NCBI GenBank assembly: GCA_038533575.1
Contig: JBCAYL010000001.1
Span: forward strand, 2,288,001 to 2,352,000
DNA length: 64,000 bases
Source of the DNA: Pseudomonadota bacterium
Lineage (GTDB): Bacteria; Pseudomonadota; Alphaproteobacteria; Rhodobacterales; Rhodobacteraceae
Direction of reading: 5' to 3'
Position numbers and translations under genes: made by a program. Positions 53,365 through 62,302 of the stretch are shown here, in pieces. Every line of letters starts with the position of its first letter. Positions within the stretch are counted from its first letter, which is position 1. The notes beneath the pieces were generated by a model. That model worked only from the letters and a program-made list of their open reading frames with translations, ran no database searches and was not told the origin of the DNA.

Positions 53365-54132
53365 TTACGCGGCCTCGGGCTCCTTCGCGCCGGTCATGTA
53401 GGCAACGGCATCCGACATGGTGTGATCCTTGGGATCGATCACCGTGAGCCGCTTGCCCAAGCGATGGACATGGATACGGTCGGCCACCTCGAAGACATGG
53501 GGCATGTTGTGGCTGATGAGGATGATCGGAATGCCCCGGCTCTTCACGTCCATGATGAGCTCGAGCACGCGCCGGCTCTCCTTCACGCCGAGCGCCGCCG
53601 TGGGCTCATCGAGGATGATGACCTTCGAGCCGAACGCCGCCGCACGCGCCACCGCCACGCCCTGACGCTGGCCGCCCGAGAGCGTCTCCACCGCCTGGTT
53701 GATGTTCTGGATCGTCATGAGGCCCAGCTCGGAGAGCTTCTCGCGCGCCATCTCTTCCATTTTCTTGCGGTCGAGCTGGCGGAAGAGCGTGCCCCGAATG
53801 CCGGGCTTCCTGATCTCGCGGCCCATGAACATGTTGTCGGCGATCGAGAGCGCCGGCGACATGGCCAGCGTCTGGTAGACCGTCTCGATCCCGGCCTCCC
53901 GCGCCTCGATGGGCGAGCGGAAGCTCACGCGCACGCCTTCGAGCTCCACCTCTCCCTCGTCGGGGATGACGGCGCCCGAGACGGCCTTGATGAGCGAGCT
54001 CTTCCCGGCTCCGTTATCCCCGATGACGGCGAGGATCTCGCCGGGCATCAGGTCGAAGTCGCAATGATCGAGAGCGGTCACGCGGCCATAACGCTTCACG
54101 AGGCCGCGCGCTTTCAGGATGGGGTCAGCCAT
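53365..54132 (-). CDS. frcA: Sugar ABC transporter ATP-binding protein FrcA
   Basis: A 255-residue ATPase with Walker A IGDNGAGKSSL, signature LSGGQRQGVAVARA and Walker B VIILDEPTAALG; a single ABC domain as in FrcA rather than the double one of RbsA. It overlaps the permease by one base (TAATG). It powers fructose or related sugar uptake with FrcC and FrcB. Confidence 0.92.
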   Translation of the reverse strand: MADPILKARGLVKRYGRVTALDHCDFDLMPGEILAVIGDNGAGKSSLIKAVSGAVIPDEGEVELEGVRVSFRSPIEAREAGIETVYQTLAMSPALSIADNMFMGREIRKPGIRGTLFRQLDRKKMEEMAREKLSELGLMTIQNINQAVETLSGGQRQGVAVARAAAFGSKVIILDEPTAALGVKESRRVLELIMDVKSRGIPIILISHNMPHVFEVADRIHVHRLGKRLTVIDPKDHTMSDAVAYMTGAKEPEAA

Positions 54133-55190
54133 TACGCAGCCACCTTTCTGATCCACTGGTCCACCGCGACGGCGGCGATGATGAGAACGCCGATGAGGAG
54201 GAACGTCCATTGCGCATCCGCCCCCGCGAGCCGCAGGCCCAGCGTGAAGACGCCGACGATCAGCGCGCCAAAGAAGGCGCCGAGGATCGAGCCCCGCCCG
54301 CCGAAAAGCGAGATGCCCCCGATCACGACAGCGGTGATGCTCTCGATGTTGAGAAGCTGGCCCGAGGTGGGCGACACCGATCCGATGCGCCCAATGAGAG
54401 CCCAGCCCGCGAAGGCGCAGATGAGGCCTGCGAGCGCGTAGACGGAGATGAGCGTCATCTTGACGTTGACGCCCGAAAGCTCCGCAGCCTCGGGGTCATC
54501 ACCCACGGCATAGACATGGCGGCCCCAGGCCGTGTGGCGGAGCGCGTAGGCCAGGATGATGACCAACCCGATCATGAAGACGACGCCGTAGGTAAAGACG
54601 GCCCCGCCAATGGTGAACCGCTCGCCGAGAAATTGCAGAAGCGGCGCGTTGGCCTCGATCTCCTGGCTGCGGATGGTCTCGTTGGCGGAATAGAGGAAGT
54701 TCGCGGCGAGAACGATCTGCCACATCCCCAGCGTCACGATGAAGGGCGGGAGCTTGATATAGGCCACGAGCCAGCCATTCAGCGCGCCGATAAGCGTGCC
54801 GCACATGAGGCCGCAGAGGATCGCCACCTCCACGGGCAGCCCGTAGCGGAACGTGAACTGACCCATGATGACGGACGACATCACCGAGATCGCGCCCACG
54901 GAGAGGTCGATCCCCTTCGTCAGGATCACGATGGACTGCGCCGCGGCCACAATGCCCACGATCTGCACCTGCTGGAGGATCAGCGTCAGCGCGAAGGGCG
55001 ACAGGAACCGTTCCCCGAGCGTGATCCCGAAGATCACGATGGCGCTCACCAGCACGATCAGCGGCACGAGGGCCGGGGTCGTGTGCAGCGCGTGGTGGAA
55101 TTTCCCGAAGATGCCCTTGTTGTGCTCCTCGAAGCTCGCCACCTCGGTGGCGGCTGTGGAGGCGGCGCTTTCGTAATCGGTCTGTGCCAT
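54132..55190 (-). CDS. frcC: Sugar ABC transporter permease FrcC
   Basis: A 352-residue membrane protein of the ribose/fructose permease class with a long cytoplasmic N-terminus and about ten helices. Conserved loops GIDLSVGAISVMSSVIMG and RGSILGAFFGALIVG are visible. The gene lies 86 bases after frcB with a strong hairpin between them, and overlaps frcA. Confidence 0.92.
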   Translation of the reverse strand: MAQTDYESAASTAATEVASFEEHNKGIFGKFHHALHTTPALVPLIVLVSAIVIFGITLGERFLSPFALTLILQQVQIVGIVAAAQSIVILTKGIDLSVGAISVMSSVIMGQFTFRYGLPVEVAILCGLMCGTLIGALNGWLVAYIKLPPFIVTLGMWQIVLAANFLYSANETIRSQEIEANAPLLQFLGERFTIGGAVFTYGVVFMIGLVIILAYALRHTAWGRHVYAVGDDPEAAELSGVNVKMTLISVYALAGLICAFAGWALIGRIGSVSPTSGQLLNIESITAVVIGGISLFGGRGSILGAFFGALIVGVFTLGLRLAGADAQWTFLLIGVLIIAAVAVDQWIRKVAA

Positions 55191-55228
55191 GGGGCCCCGT
55201 CGTGTTGCGCGTTAAGGTCCGGATGTGC

Positions 55229-55252
55229 GGGGCGGGCCACTGGGCCCGCCCC
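55229..55252 (-). promoter_or_regulatory. Strong hairpin between frcB and frcC
   Basis: A perfect 10-bp GC-rich stem (55229-55238 with 55243-55252) and a 4-base loop. It sits in the transcript between the binding-protein gene and the permease gene, without a T-run. Such hairpins commonly protect the 3' end of the binding-protein mRNA or attenuate read-through, giving more FrcB than FrcC. Confidence 0.6.
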
Positions 55253-55276
55253 TACTGTCAGCTCGGCGAGAGGCGC

Positions 55277-56299
55277 TTAGCCCCAGCAGAGATCGGTGCC
55301 CTCGGAGACCGAGATGCTCTCAACACCATCCGCCGGCGCATCCGTCACGAGCGCCACGCCCGTGTCGAAGAAGTCCTTGCCCGGCGTCGCCTCCGGCAGA
55401 GTGCCGTCCTCGGCAAACTGCGCGATGGCCTCGATGCCGAGCGATGCCATGAGCAGCGGATATTGCTGCGAGGTGGCGCCGATCACGCCGTCGGCCACAT
55501 TCTGCACGCCCGGGCAGCCCCCGTCGACAGAAACGATCAGCACGTCGTTCTCGCGGCCGATGGAGCGGAGCGCCTCGTAGGCACCGGCGGCGGCAGGCTC
55601 GTTGATCGTGTGGACGACGTTGATCGTCGGATCCTGTGCGAGGAGGTTCTCCATGGCGCGGCGGCCACCCTCTTCGTTGCCCTGCGTCACGTCGGAGCCC
55701 ACGATGCGGCTGTCCGTCTCGTCGCCGATGACATTCGGGTCACCGAGGTCGATGCCGAAGCCGTCGAGGAAGCCCTGGTTGCGGAGCACGTCCACGGTGG
55801 GCTGGCTCACGGCGAGATCGAGCGTGGCGATGCGCGCATTGGCAGCGTCGTCACCCAGCGTCGCCGCGGCCCATTGGCCGATGAGCTGACCGGCCAGGTA
55901 GTTGTCCGTGGCAAAGGTCATGTCGGCGGCGTCGATCGGGCTCAGCGGCGTGTCGAGCGCGATCACGAGGATACCTGCGTCGCGCGCCTGCTGCACGGCG
56001 GGCACGATCGAAGAGGTGTCGGACGCGGTGATCAGGATCCCGCTCGCCTCGTTGGCGATGCAGGTCTCGATGGCGGCGACCTGTGTCTCGTGGTCACCGT
56101 CGACCTGGCCCGCGAAGGAGTTGAGCGTGATGCCGAGCTCTTCAGCCTTGGCAGCCGCGCCTTCGCGCATCTTCACGAAGAACGGGTTGGTGTCGGTCTT
56201 GGTGATGAGGCAAGCGGACACACCATGGCCGCCTGCGAGGGCCGCCGTCCCGGCAAAGGAAGCACCCACGAGGGCCGTCGTCGCGATCAGTTTCTTCAT
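55277..56299 (-). CDS. frcB: Sugar ABC transporter substrate-binding protein FrcB
   Basis: A 340-residue periplasmic protein with a signal peptide ([20 protein letters not shown], then ALAGG). The sequence [36 protein letters not shown] and [18 protein letters not shown] is nearly identical in pattern to rhizobial FrcB, which binds fructose and also ribose and mannose. Likely first gene of the frcBCA operon; a candidate operator lies at 56371-56404. Confidence 0.93.
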   Translation of the reverse strand: MKKLIATTALVGASFAGTAALAGGHGVSACLITKTDTNPFFVKMREGAAAKAEELGITLNSFAGQVDGDHETQVAAIETCIANEASGILITASDTSSIVPAVQQARDAGILVIALDTPLSPIDAADMTFATDNYLAGQLIGQWAAATLGDDAANARIATLDLAVSQPTVDVLRNQGFLDGFGIDLGDPNVIGDETDSRIVGSDVTQGNEEGGRRAMENLLAQDPTINVVHTINEPAAAGAYEALRSIGRENDVLIVSVDGGCPGVQNVADGVIGATSQQYPLLMASLGIEAIAQFAEDGTLPEATPGKDFFDTGVALVTDAPADGVESISVSEGTDLCWG

Positions 56300-56370
56300 T
56301 GATAATCTCCCAATTCTTGCGCCCCGATTTCCGGGTGCACTGCGCTTTCCTGCCGTGACGCAAGGGAAAC

Positions 56371-56404
56371 GTCAATAACTAAATCACTCTTATTTATTAT
56401 TGAC
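56371..56404. promoter_or_regulatory. Candidate operator in the frcB-ROK intergenic region
   Basis: GTCAATAA (56371-56378) and TTATTGAC (56397-56404) form an 8-bp inverted repeat with an 18-base AT-rich spacer; imperfect pairing continues inwards. It lies 72 bases upstream of frcB and 48 bases upstream of the divergent ROK regulator, where that regulator would be expected to bind (inference). Confidence 0.5.
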
Positions 56405-56451
56405 CAACACGCCCCTGATCCCCGAAAGTGCGGCGGAGGAGAGCATGTATC

Positions 56452-57651
56452 ATGGCCGGAATAGAGCCAAACCCCACTGATATGATTGATGAATTCGAGG
56501 CCACGGGCTCGAATCAGAGCGGCATGCGCGCCCGCAACGAGCGGCTCGTCCTTTCGATCCTCCGGCGGGTGGGACCGCTCCCCAAGGCGGAAATCGCGCG
56601 AAAGACCGGGCTTTCCGCCCAGACCGTCTCCGTGATCATGCGCGCGCTGGAGGCCGATGGCCTGCTCGAGCGCGGCGAGAAACTGCGCGGCAAGGTGGGG
56701 CAGCCCTCTGTTCCCATGCGGCTCGCGCCGACCGGCGCCTACTTCCTCGGCATGAAGGTCGGACGCCGGTCTGCGGAACTCATCCTCGTGGATTTCGTGG
56801 GCACCGAGATCGCCCATCTCCACCAGACATACAGCTACCCCACCCCGGAGCTCGTCCTCGACTTCGCCCGCCGCGCGGTGACGGAGCTCTGCGCCTCAGT
56901 CAGTGACGCGCAGCGCCGGCGCATCGCCGGGATGGGCATCGCCTCTCCCTTCTATCTCTGGGAATGGGCCTCGATGATCGGCGTGGATCCGGAGAAAATG
57001 GACGCCTGGCGCGGCTTCGACCTGCGCGCGGAGATGGCCGACCTCTTCGATTTTCCGGTCTACCTCGGCAACGATGCCACGAGTGCCTGCGGCGCCGAGC
57101 TCACGTTCGGAACGGGCGATCCGCCCGCGGACTTTCTATACATCTATATCGGCTACTTTGTCGGCGGCGGGATCGCGCTCCACGGCGCGCTCTATACCGG
57201 GCGGGCCGGGAATGCGGGCGCGGTGGGTCCGTTCCTCGTCTCCGCCCAGGACGGCGACCGGCGGCAGCTTCTGGATGTGGCCTCTCTCATCGGGCTCGAG
57301 CGCCGCGTCGAGGCCCAGCAGGGCAATGCCGCGCACATGTTCGGCCAGCAGGATCACTGGACCATCGAGCCCGAGATCCTCGACGCCTGGCTCGCCGACG
57401 CGGTGCCAGCGCTCGCGCAGCTTATCCTCGCCGGGAGCGCCATCATGGATTTCCCCGCCGTGCTGATCGATGGCCACATGCCCACGGATCTGCGCGACCG
57501 CGTGATCGCGGCAGTTACCAAAGAGCTCGAGACCCAGCCGCGCCAGGGCCTCCAGATCCCGACCATCTCCGCCGGTACGCTCGGGCCACGCGCCCGCCCG
57601 CTCGGCGCGGCGAGCCTGCCGCTCTCCAAGCGCTTCATGCTCGAAGCCTGA
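56452..57651 (+). CDS. ROK-family transcriptional regulator (XylR/FrcR-like)
   Basis: A 399-residue protein: an N-terminal winged helix (LVLSILRRVGPLPKAEIARK, then LSAQTVSVIMRALEADGLL) and a C-terminal ROK sugar-kinase-like domain with VYLGNDATSACGAEL and GYFVGGGIALHGALYTG. ROK repressors sense sugars and act at neighbouring transport operons. ATG 56452 follows GGAGGAGAG. It is divergent from frcB, matching frcR in rhizobia. The Cys zinc motif common in ROK kinases is not obvious. Confidence 0.9.
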   Translation: MAGIEPNPTDMIDEFEATGSNQSGMRARNERLVLSILRRVGPLPKAEIARKTGLSAQTVSVIMRALEADGLLERGEKLRGKVGQPSVPMRLAPTGAYFLGMKVGRRSAELILVDFVGTEIAHLHQTYSYPTPELVLDFARRAVTELCASVSDAQRRRIAGMGIASPFYLWEWASMIGVDPEKMDAWRGFDLRAEMADLFDFPVYLGNDATSACGAELTFGTGDPPADFLYIYIGYFVGGGIALHGALYTGRAGNAGAVGPFLVSAQDGDRRQLLDVASLIGLERRVEAQQGNAAHMFGQQDHWTIEPEILDAWLADAVPALAQLILAGSAIMDFPAVLIDGHMPTDLRDRVIAAVTKELETQPRQGLQIPTISAGTLGPRARPLGAASLPLSKRFMLEA

Positions 57652-57683
57652 GCGAGGGCCGCGGGCAAGCCCGCCATAAAGCT

Positions 57684-57720
57684 AGAAAAACAAAACCCCC
57701 AAGGTCGGCGACCTGGGGGT
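57684..57720 (-). terminator. Terminator downstream of tRNA-fMet
   Basis: A stem of about 11 bp with one bulge (57695-57706 with 57710-57720) is followed on the minus strand by TTTTGTTTTT. It is a clear intrinsic terminator for the tRNA transcript and, from the other side, may end the ROK gene. Confidence 0.75.
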
Positions 57721-57729
57721 ATTTCATGC

Positions 57730-57806
<77 letters not shown>

Positions 57807-57876
57807 CCAGCGTGAGGCGTAGCTATGCCTGTCGGGCACGAGTCGCAACCCCCTCCAAGCGCCTTTCGCACGGAAA

Positions 57877-58665
57877 TTAATCGGTCTTGCGGCTGCCGTC
57901 GCGGGGGTCGACCCAGACCCGCGGGCGCTTCTCCTTCGGGTCGAAGGTGCCGAGCGGGCGGAGGGCCACTGTCCCCCGGCGACGCTGTGCATTCTGCCGG
58001 AAATAGTCGCCGAGACCGGCGCGTTCTTCCGCGGGCAGCACGTCCCAGTCGATCCACTCCGTGCTCCAGCCGGTGACCTCGCCAAAGACATCCACGAGCC
58101 GCATGGAGGGCGTGGCCACGAGCTCCACCTCGCGCCCCTCGGCGCGGGCCACGGTGTTGAGCGCGTTGGAGGTCTCCTCTCGCATGAAGCGGACGATGGG
58201 CCCGTCGGAGGCGACGATGAACTCGCTGTCGATGATGATGAGCTTCGGCTTCAGGGCCTGGGCGAGAAGGACGAGCCGGTAATGCTCCGTGATGTGGTAG
58301 AAGATGCCGTAAACCGCCACGACGTCGAACGTCTCTCCCGCGGCGGCAAGCTCTTCCATCCCGGCGAAGATATCCCCCTGCCGGAGGCGCACCCGGCCCT
58401 TTGCCGCGACATCGGGAAAGGCGGCGAAGCGATCGATCAGCGCCTGCCGCGCCTCGATCCCCACCACCTCGCGCGCGCCGGCATGGGCCAGCGCATAGGG
58501 CCAGCGCCCGTCATGGCTGGCGAGGTCGAGCACGCGCGCGTCAGAAAGCTCCGCCTTGAAGGGCGCCACGATCATGTCGTAGCGGCGATTAAGCCGATGC
58601 GCCCCGGTGGGCCCCTCGTCGTAGCCCTCGAGCGAGGGGATGAAATCAAATGGATTGTCCGGCAT
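57877..58665 (-). CDS. Class I SAM-dependent methyltransferase
   Basis: A 262-residue protein. The SAM site is VLDLASHDGRWPYALAHAGA with VVGIEARQALIDRF; FDVVAVYGIFYHITEHYRLV follows, like the CmoB/DUF1698 tRNA wobble-base group. The substrate is not certain. It is upstream of tRNA-fMet on the same strand but has no evident link. Confidence 0.82.
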   Translation of the reverse strand: MPDNPFDFIPSLEGYDEGPTGAHRLNRRYDMIVAPFKAELSDARVLDLASHDGRWPYALAHAGAREVVGIEARQALIDRFAAFPDVAAKGRVRLRQGDIFAGMEELAAAGETFDVVAVYGIFYHITEHYRLVLLAQALKPKLIIIDSEFIVASDGPIVRFMREETSNALNTVARAEGREVELVATPSMRLVDVFGEVTGWSTEWIDWDVLPAEERAGLGDYFRQNAQRRRGTVALRPLGTFDPKEKRPRVWVDPRDGSRKTD

Positions 58666-58719
58666 GCCCGCGCCTCTTTTGCGGCCATGCTAGCGGCGCG
58701 CCGGGACGCTGGAAAGCGG

Positions 58720-59280
58720 CTAGAGCGGCTCGATCTTGCGCGGCGTGCCCTTCAGATGCGTGACCTTGAAGAGCGCGGGCCGCGGCATCGCCTGAAATTC
58801 CCCATAGCCATAGGTCTTGTCCATCTGGCTCAGGAGGCTCGCGATGAGGCCGCCATGGGTCGCGAAGAGCGGGGCGCGGATCGGTCGGCGCGAGATCGAC
58901 TTGATCGCCTGCCTGAGCCGCACCGCCGCGGCATTGAAGCTCTCCCCGCCCGGCCGCGCCTGCGCGCGGTTGGTAAAGCGGGTTTCGAGAAGCGGGTCGT
59001 CCGGGTCGTGGCCCGAGAGGCTCAGCCGATGCTCGCGCAGATCCGTCATGACGGTCACGCCCTGGCCCGACTTCTCCGCGAAGGGCGCCACGGTGGCCTT
59101 GGCACGCGCCGCGGGGCTGGCGAAGATGCCGTCGACCTCCAGCTCCTCCAAGGCCTCGACGAGGCTCTCAGACGCGGCCTGCCCCGCATCGGTCAGCGGG
59201 TCATCGGCGCCCGCGCCCACGGCCTCGGCATGTCGGAGAAGGAAAACGGTGTCGGTCTTAACGGGGGTAATCGCAAACAT
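58720..59280 (-). CDS. Histidine phosphatase family protein (SixA-like)
   Basis: A 186-residue enzyme with the nucleophile motif LLRHAEA near residue 15, GIFASPAARAKAT, a Glu in GESFNA and the second catalytic His in FATHGGLIASLL. RHAE instead of RHGE is typical of the SixA-like branch. The substrate is unknown. Confidence 0.85.
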   Translation of the reverse strand: MFAITPVKTDTVFLLRHAEAVGAGADDPLTDAGQAASESLVEALEELEVDGIFASPAARAKATVAPFAEKSGQGVTVMTDLREHRLSLSGHDPDDPLLETRFTNRAQARPGGESFNAAAVRLRQAIKSISRRPIRAPLFATHGGLIASLLSQMDKTYGYGEFQAMPRPALFKVTHLKGTPRKIEPL

Positions 59281-59318
59281 GGCCCATCATGGGCGCGACG
59301 CGCGGCTTTAATCAAGCC

Positions 59319-60092
59319 TTAGACTTGGCAGGTGGGGCAGTGGTAAAGCGTCCGCCCGCTCAGCTTCGATTTCTCGATGGCCCCGTTGCAGCGTGGGCAG
59401 GCCTCGCGGGCGAAGATGTTCGTGCGCTCCGTGATCTCTTCCCCGGCCTTCGGCACGTCCCCGTTGGTGATGATGGAATTCGTCTCCACCCCGAGCTGCA
59501 GGAGCCCGCGCATCTCGTCCCAGAGCGCGCGCAGATCCGCCTCCACGATGTCCCGGCCCGGGGTCATGGGATTGATCTTGCGCAGCCAGAGGATCTCGGC
59601 CCGGTAGATATTGCCGATCCCGGACATGACCTTCTGATCCATCAGGAGCCGCGCGATGGGCGCGCGCGAGCGGGCGATGGCCGCGATGGCGCGGTCCGGG
59701 TCCGGCGGCTCGGCGAGGAGGTCGGGCCCGTAGCGGAGGCGAAACGTCTCCATGTCCACCGGCAGGATCTCGCAGGTATTGGGCCCGATGATATCGAGCG
59801 CATGGGTGGGGCTCTCGAGCCGAAGACGGACAACCTCTCGCGGGGGATCGGCGGGCTGCCGCACCGGCGTGAAATACCCGCCGAGCCCGAGATGGATGTG
59901 CACCGTCACCTCGCCCTCGAAATGATAAAGGAGATGCTTGCCCACGGCTCCCGTCCCCGTGCACCGCCGCCCGTCGATCTCGGCGGCGCCCTCGGCAAAA
60001 CGGCCCTGGGGCGAGGTCGCCGCGATCACGTGTCCTTTGAGCATGTCAGCATGATCCCGCGCGGCGCGGTGGATGGTGTGTCCCTCTGGCAT
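59319..60092 (-). CDS. Fpg/Nei-family DNA glycosylase
   Basis: A 257-residue base-excision enzyme starting MPEGHTIHRAAR, with Pro2 nucleophile and Glu3, the conserved Lys in AVGKHLLYHF, an H2TH motif around MDQKVMSGIGNIYRAEILW and a complete zinc finger CPRCNGAIEKSKLSGRTLYHC. It is closest to the Nei/Fpg subgroup of endonuclease VIII type, removing oxidised pyrimidines or purines. ATG 60092 is forced by the need for Pro2. Confidence 0.92.
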   Translation of the reverse strand: MPEGHTIHRAARDHADMLKGHVIAATSPQGRFAEGAAEIDGRRCTGTGAVGKHLLYHFEGEVTVHIHLGLGGYFTPVRQPADPPREVVRLRLESPTHALDIIGPNTCEILPVDMETFRLRYGPDLLAEPPDPDRAIAAIARSRAPIARLLMDQKVMSGIGNIYRAEILWLRKINPMTPGRDIVEADLRALWDEMRGLLQLGVETNSIITNGDVPKAGEEITERTNIFAREACPRCNGAIEKSKLSGRTLYHCPTCQV

Positions 60093-60234
60093 GACCGTGC
60101 CAGCTAGTTCGGCGCGGCCAAATTCCACACGTCAAAAGCGAACTTGACGCAGGGGCATCCGCCCGCGTTCACTTTCGGCACCAAGGCGCATGGCCGAGTC
60201 AGGCAATAACCGCGCCAGGAGGGAGTTGTTTTCA

Positions 60235-61635
60235 ATGAACGTGCATCCAGACAAATCATTTTACCCATCGCCGAAAGACGCCATGGAAGCGCCCGCCGAG
60301 ACGCTGGCCTTCACCCTTATGCTCTCCCCGGATTTCTCGCAGCCCGACGGTCTCGCCATCGTGGATGTGGATCCGTCGTCGAAGACCTACGGCGAAATCG
60401 TGCACCAGGTCATCGTGCCGAACAAAGGCGACGAGTTTCACCATTTCGGCTGGAATGCCTGCTCTGCCTCCCTCTCCCCGCTCTCGGGCCACGCCTTCGT
60501 GGAGCGCCGTTACCTGATCGTGCCGGGCATCCGCTCCTCGCGGATCTACGTCTTTGACGTGAAAGAGCCGCTCAAGGCCAAGATCCACAAGATCATCGAG
60601 CCCGAGGAAGTCTTCGAGAAGACCGGCTATTCCCGCCCCCACACGATCCATTGCGGCCCCGAGGGCATCTATGTCTCCACGTTGGGCGGTGGCGGCGAGG
60701 ACGGGACAGATGGCCCTCCGGGCATCTTCATCCTGGATTGCGAAACCTTCGACATCATCGGCCGCTACGAGATCGACCGCGGCGCGCAGTCAAAGCATTA
60801 CGATTTCTGGTGGAACCTGCCGCGCGACTACATGGTGAGCTCGGAATGGGGCTTGCCGCCGCAATTCGAAAACGGCGTCGTTCCGGAGGACCTGCTCTCC
60901 AACAAGTACGGCCACGTCATCCACTTCTGGGACCTGCGTGCGCGCAAGGTGAAGCAGACGATCGACCTGGGCGAGCAGTACCAGATGGCGCTGGAAATCA
61001 GGCCGGCCCATGACCCGATCAAGAAGCACGGCTTCGTCGGCGTGGTCGTGGACACGACCAATCTCGAGGGCGCGATCTTCACATGGTGGCAGAATGACGA
61101 CGGCACGTTCGAGGCCAAGAAGACGATCACCATCGCGCCACATCCCGCGGAGACCGATGACCTGCCGCCGCTCTTGCAGGGCTTCGGCGCGGTGCCCGCG
61201 CTCGTGACCGACATCGACCTCTCCCTCGATGACAAGTATCTCTACGTGTCCTGCTGGGGCCAGGGAGAGATGCATCAATATGATGTTTCGGACCCGATGA
61301 ACCCGGTCCTCGCGAACAAGATCGAGATCGGCGGGATCGTCAAAAAGGCCAAGCATCCCAATGGGAAGGAGTTCGGCTACGGGCCCCAAATGGTGGAGAT
61401 CAGCCGCGACGGAAAGCGCGTCTACTGGACGAACTCGCTCTATTCCACGTGGGATGACCAGTTCTATCCCGGTGACCGGGGCGCGGCGATGGTCATGGCC
61501 AATGTGGGCGATGACGGCTCCTTCACGCTGGCGGAGGATTTCTGGGTGGAGTTCCCGAAGGGCTACCGCTCCCACCAGATCCGGCTCGAAGGCGGTGACT
61601 GTTCGACGGACAGTTTCTGCTACCCCTCCGTCTAG
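60235..61635 (+). CDS. SBP56-family protein, methanethiol oxidase-like (MtoX)
   Basis: A 466-residue beta-propeller protein of the selenium-binding protein family. FHHFGWNACSASLSPLSGH, SRPHTIHCGPEGIYVSTLGG, QSKHYDFWWNLPRDYMVSSE and FLWKR-like RSHQIRLEGGDCSTDSFCYP match SBP56. Bacterial members can be copper-dependent methanethiol oxidases that give formaldehyde, sulfide and peroxide. No signal peptide is visible, unlike periplasmic MtoX, so it may act in the cytosol. The ATG at 60235 follows AGGAGGGAG. Confidence 0.88.
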   Translation: MNVHPDKSFYPSPKDAMEAPAETLAFTLMLSPDFSQPDGLAIVDVDPSSKTYGEIVHQVIVPNKGDEFHHFGWNACSASLSPLSGHAFVERRYLIVPGIRSSRIYVFDVKEPLKAKIHKIIEPEEVFEKTGYSRPHTIHCGPEGIYVSTLGGGGEDGTDGPPGIFILDCETFDIIGRYEIDRGAQSKHYDFWWNLPRDYMVSSEWGLPPQFENGVVPEDLLSNKYGHVIHFWDLRARKVKQTIDLGEQYQMALEIRPAHDPIKKHGFVGVVVDTTNLEGAIFTWWQNDDGTFEAKKTITIAPHPAETDDLPPLLQGFGAVPALVTDIDLSLDDKYLYVSCWGQGEMHQYDVSDPMNPVLANKIEIGGIVKKAKHPNGKEFGYGPQMVEISRDGKRVYWTNSLYSTWDDQFYPGDRGAAMVMANVGDDGSFTLAEDFWVEFPKGYRSHQIRLEGGDCSTDSFCYPSV

Positions 61636-62301
61636 ATGGAGGTGATCGGCACGACGGCGGGCCTCTGGCTCGCCGTGGCCGTCTCCGGGCTCTATCACGG
61701 GCTCAATCCCGGCATGGGCTGGCCGCTGGCCGTGTCCGCCGCGCTCTTCGAAGGGCGGCGGGCGGCGCTCTGGCGCGCGCTCGGGCTGCTCAGCGTGGGC
61801 CATTTTCTCGCGATGATCGGCATTCTCTTGCCCTTCGCCGTCATGTTCATGCTCGTGGAGTACCAACGCGAGATCCAGATCGGCGCCGCCTGCGTGGTGA
61901 TCGCCACGGGGCTCTTCCTGCTGTGGTATCGCAAGCATCCCCGCTTTCTCGCGCGGGTGAAGCCATCGCAGCTCGCGCTCTGGTCTTTCCTCGTGGCCAT
62001 GGCCCACGGGGCGGGGCTCATGCTGGTGCCGATCTTCCTCGGCCTCTGCGGGTTGGACGAGCTCGACATGGGCCACCGGGCCGCGCTTGATCTCATGGGC
62101 GCCAATGTCGCCATGGCCTTCGTCGTGGGCCTCATGCACACCGCAGCGATGATCGGCTCCGGCGGCGTGCTCGCCTGGGCCGTGCACCGCTATCTCGGCC
62201 TCAAGGCGCTCCGCGCGACGTGGTTCAACCTCGACGTCGTGTGGGCGGGGAGCCTCGTGGCCGTGGGCGGCTTCGGGCTCTGGGCCGGGCTGGCGCTGTA
62301 G
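61636..62301 (+). CDS. Uncharacterised polytopic membrane protein next to the SBP56 gene
   Basis: A 221-residue protein with about six helices. Its start codon is directly adjacent to the SBP56 stop, so the two are co-translated. Motifs GLYHGLNPGMGW, GLLSVGHFLAMI and VAMAHGAGLM recall the GHxxxxDH-type loops of NicO/RcnA/UreH metal transporters, but the DH is replaced by GM. It may handle a metal, perhaps copper, for the SBP56 protein (inference). Confidence 0.75.
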   Translation: MEVIGTTAGLWLAVAVSGLYHGLNPGMGWPLAVSAALFEGRRAALWRALGLLSVGHFLAMIGILLPFAVMFMLVEYQREIQIGAACVVIATGLFLLWYRKHPRFLARVKPSQLALWSFLVAMAHGAGLMLVPIFLGLCGLDELDMGHRAALDLMGANVAMAFVVGLMHTAAMIGSGGVLAWAVHRYLGLKALRATWFNLDVVWAGSLVAVGGFGLWAGLAL

Positions 62302-62302
62302 C

